NCBI RefSeq assembly: GCF_046557915.1
Contig: NZ_JBHEBG010000002.1
Coordinates: 62,001 to 126,000, forward strand
Source: JBHEBG01 sp046557915
Lineage (GTDB): Bacteria > Bacteroidota > Bacteroidia > Flavobacteriales > Flavobacteriaceae
Reading direction: 5' to 3'
DNA length: 64,000 bases
The notes beneath the pieces are model-generated. The model did not search any database. It saw nothing but the letters and a program-made list of their open reading frames with translations, and was not told the origin of the DNA. Positions 63,725-64,000 of this stretch are shown piece after piece; position 1 is the first letter of the stretch; every line of letters begins with the position of its first letter. The translations under genes and the position numbers were made by a program.

Positions 63725-64000
63725 TTATGGAAGGGTGTTATAGTCCAAATGGGTAATTTCTAGATGTAACCAATCAAAATCGCCTTGATCTAACCTCCAG
63801 ACTACCCTGCTCTTGTGCGGAATTTTAATACCATCGAAGGTTTTATGTCCCAGTGCTTCAATAAACCATTTTTCCAAACGCGCATCTTTTCCAGTTCCAT
63901 AATAGCGTTCACATTCAAAAGAAACCATTTCACCTTTATCGGTAAACGTAAAGATTCCTGTTACACTTTTATCATTTATGGTGAGCGTTGCCTTGGCCGT
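63725..64000 (-). CDS. DUF6544-like protein, 5' end beyond the window
   Basis: 92 codons visible; the frame stays open to the end of the window, so this is the C-terminal part. Features: GIFTFTDKGEMVSFECERYYG and VVWRLDQGDFDWLHLEITHLDY (both shown only in part: FTDKGEMVSFE; QGDFDWLHLE), which recall the C-terminus of DUF6544 proteins. Convergent with the slipin gene, 8 nt apart. Function unknown. Confidence 0.65.
   Translation of the reverse strand, partial: TAKATLTINDKSVTGIFTFTDKGEMVSFECERYYGTGKDARLEKWFIEALGHKTFDGIKIPHKSRVVWRLDQGDFDWLHLEITHLDYNTLP

Overview
The window is a stretch of chromosome from a member of the Bacteroidota, most likely a marine Flavobacteriaceae. The signs are: promoters of the type TTG/TTTG, then about 18-21 nt, then TAnnTTTG; almost no Shine-Dalgarno sequences; a protein with a type IX secretion C-terminal domain; a ResB-CcsA fusion; a bacillithiol deacetylase gene; a MurA with Asp in place of the catalytic Cys; and the families DUF4290, DUF2911, YqgE and DUF493 in their usual flavobacterial form. 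No genus can be fixed from the sequence alone. There are no rRNA genes, CRISPR arrays, transposases, integrases or phage genes.

Region 1 (1-8.65 kb) is a block of functionally unrelated accessory genes, all on the minus strand. They encode a LysE exporter, a chromate transporter, a BASS-type symporter, an AraC/GyrI regulator, a tandem SGNH esterase, an ABM-fold monooxygenase, a GNAT acetyltransferase, two tiny proteins and a zinc-free alcohol dehydrogenase-like reductase. The spacers are long. Several share related motifs or inverted repeats, which resembles a cassette array without a visible integrase.

Region 2 (8.9-14.4 kb) is carbohydrate-related: a GH65 enzyme translationally coupled to a TIM-barrel lipoprotein, then an MBOAT O-acyltransferase with its SGNH-like partner (polysaccharide O-acetylation).

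Region 3 (14.7-20.3 kb) is the most unusual part. An intact tRNA-Met gene with its own promoter and terminator is followed on the minus strand by four near-identical tandem units of 349 bp. Each unit consists of a terminator hairpin, a small GIY-YIG endonuclease ORF and a 3' half of the tRNA. The distal unit is cut in a run of six T. The missing half of a unit, cut at the same T run, lies about 4 kb away at 14.73-14.92 kb. The block between the halves carries an alpha/beta hydrolase, a beta-lactamase-family hydrolase, a small outer-membrane-like protein and a LytTR regulator.

Region 4 (20.3-30.3 kb) is core housekeeping: START-domain protein, aminotransferase class IV, YqgE, HU, Fmt, RecQ, a P-loop ATPase, DUF493, DUF4290, MurA, an acetyltransferase and pirin. 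Region 5 (30.3-43.4 kb) holds mixed metabolic and envelope genes: VOC protein, lipoprotein, maltose-O-acetyltransferase type enzyme, beta-propeller protein, M20 amidohydrolase, photolyase with an SRPBCC partner, a T9SS cargo and DUF2911. It ends with an operon of a PIG-L deacetylase, an unannotated 33-residue membrane peptide and a sodium:solute symporter.

Region 6 (43.4-56.2 kb) carries an MscS-like channel, a lipoprotein, Maf, a KdsC-type phosphatase, DUF2520, ResB-CcsA, a MATE exporter preceded by a strongly structured leader RNA, a transsulfuration enzyme, BshB1, a TPR histidine kinase and tRNA-His. Region 7 (56.3-64 kb) has an M28 peptidase, a tightly coupled four-gene operon that fits trans-4-hydroxy-L-proline catabolism (DapA-family deaminase, DUF1272 zinc protein, ketoglutarate-semialdehyde dehydrogenase, hydroxyproline epimerase), a patatin, a slipin and a DUF6544 gene cut by the window end.
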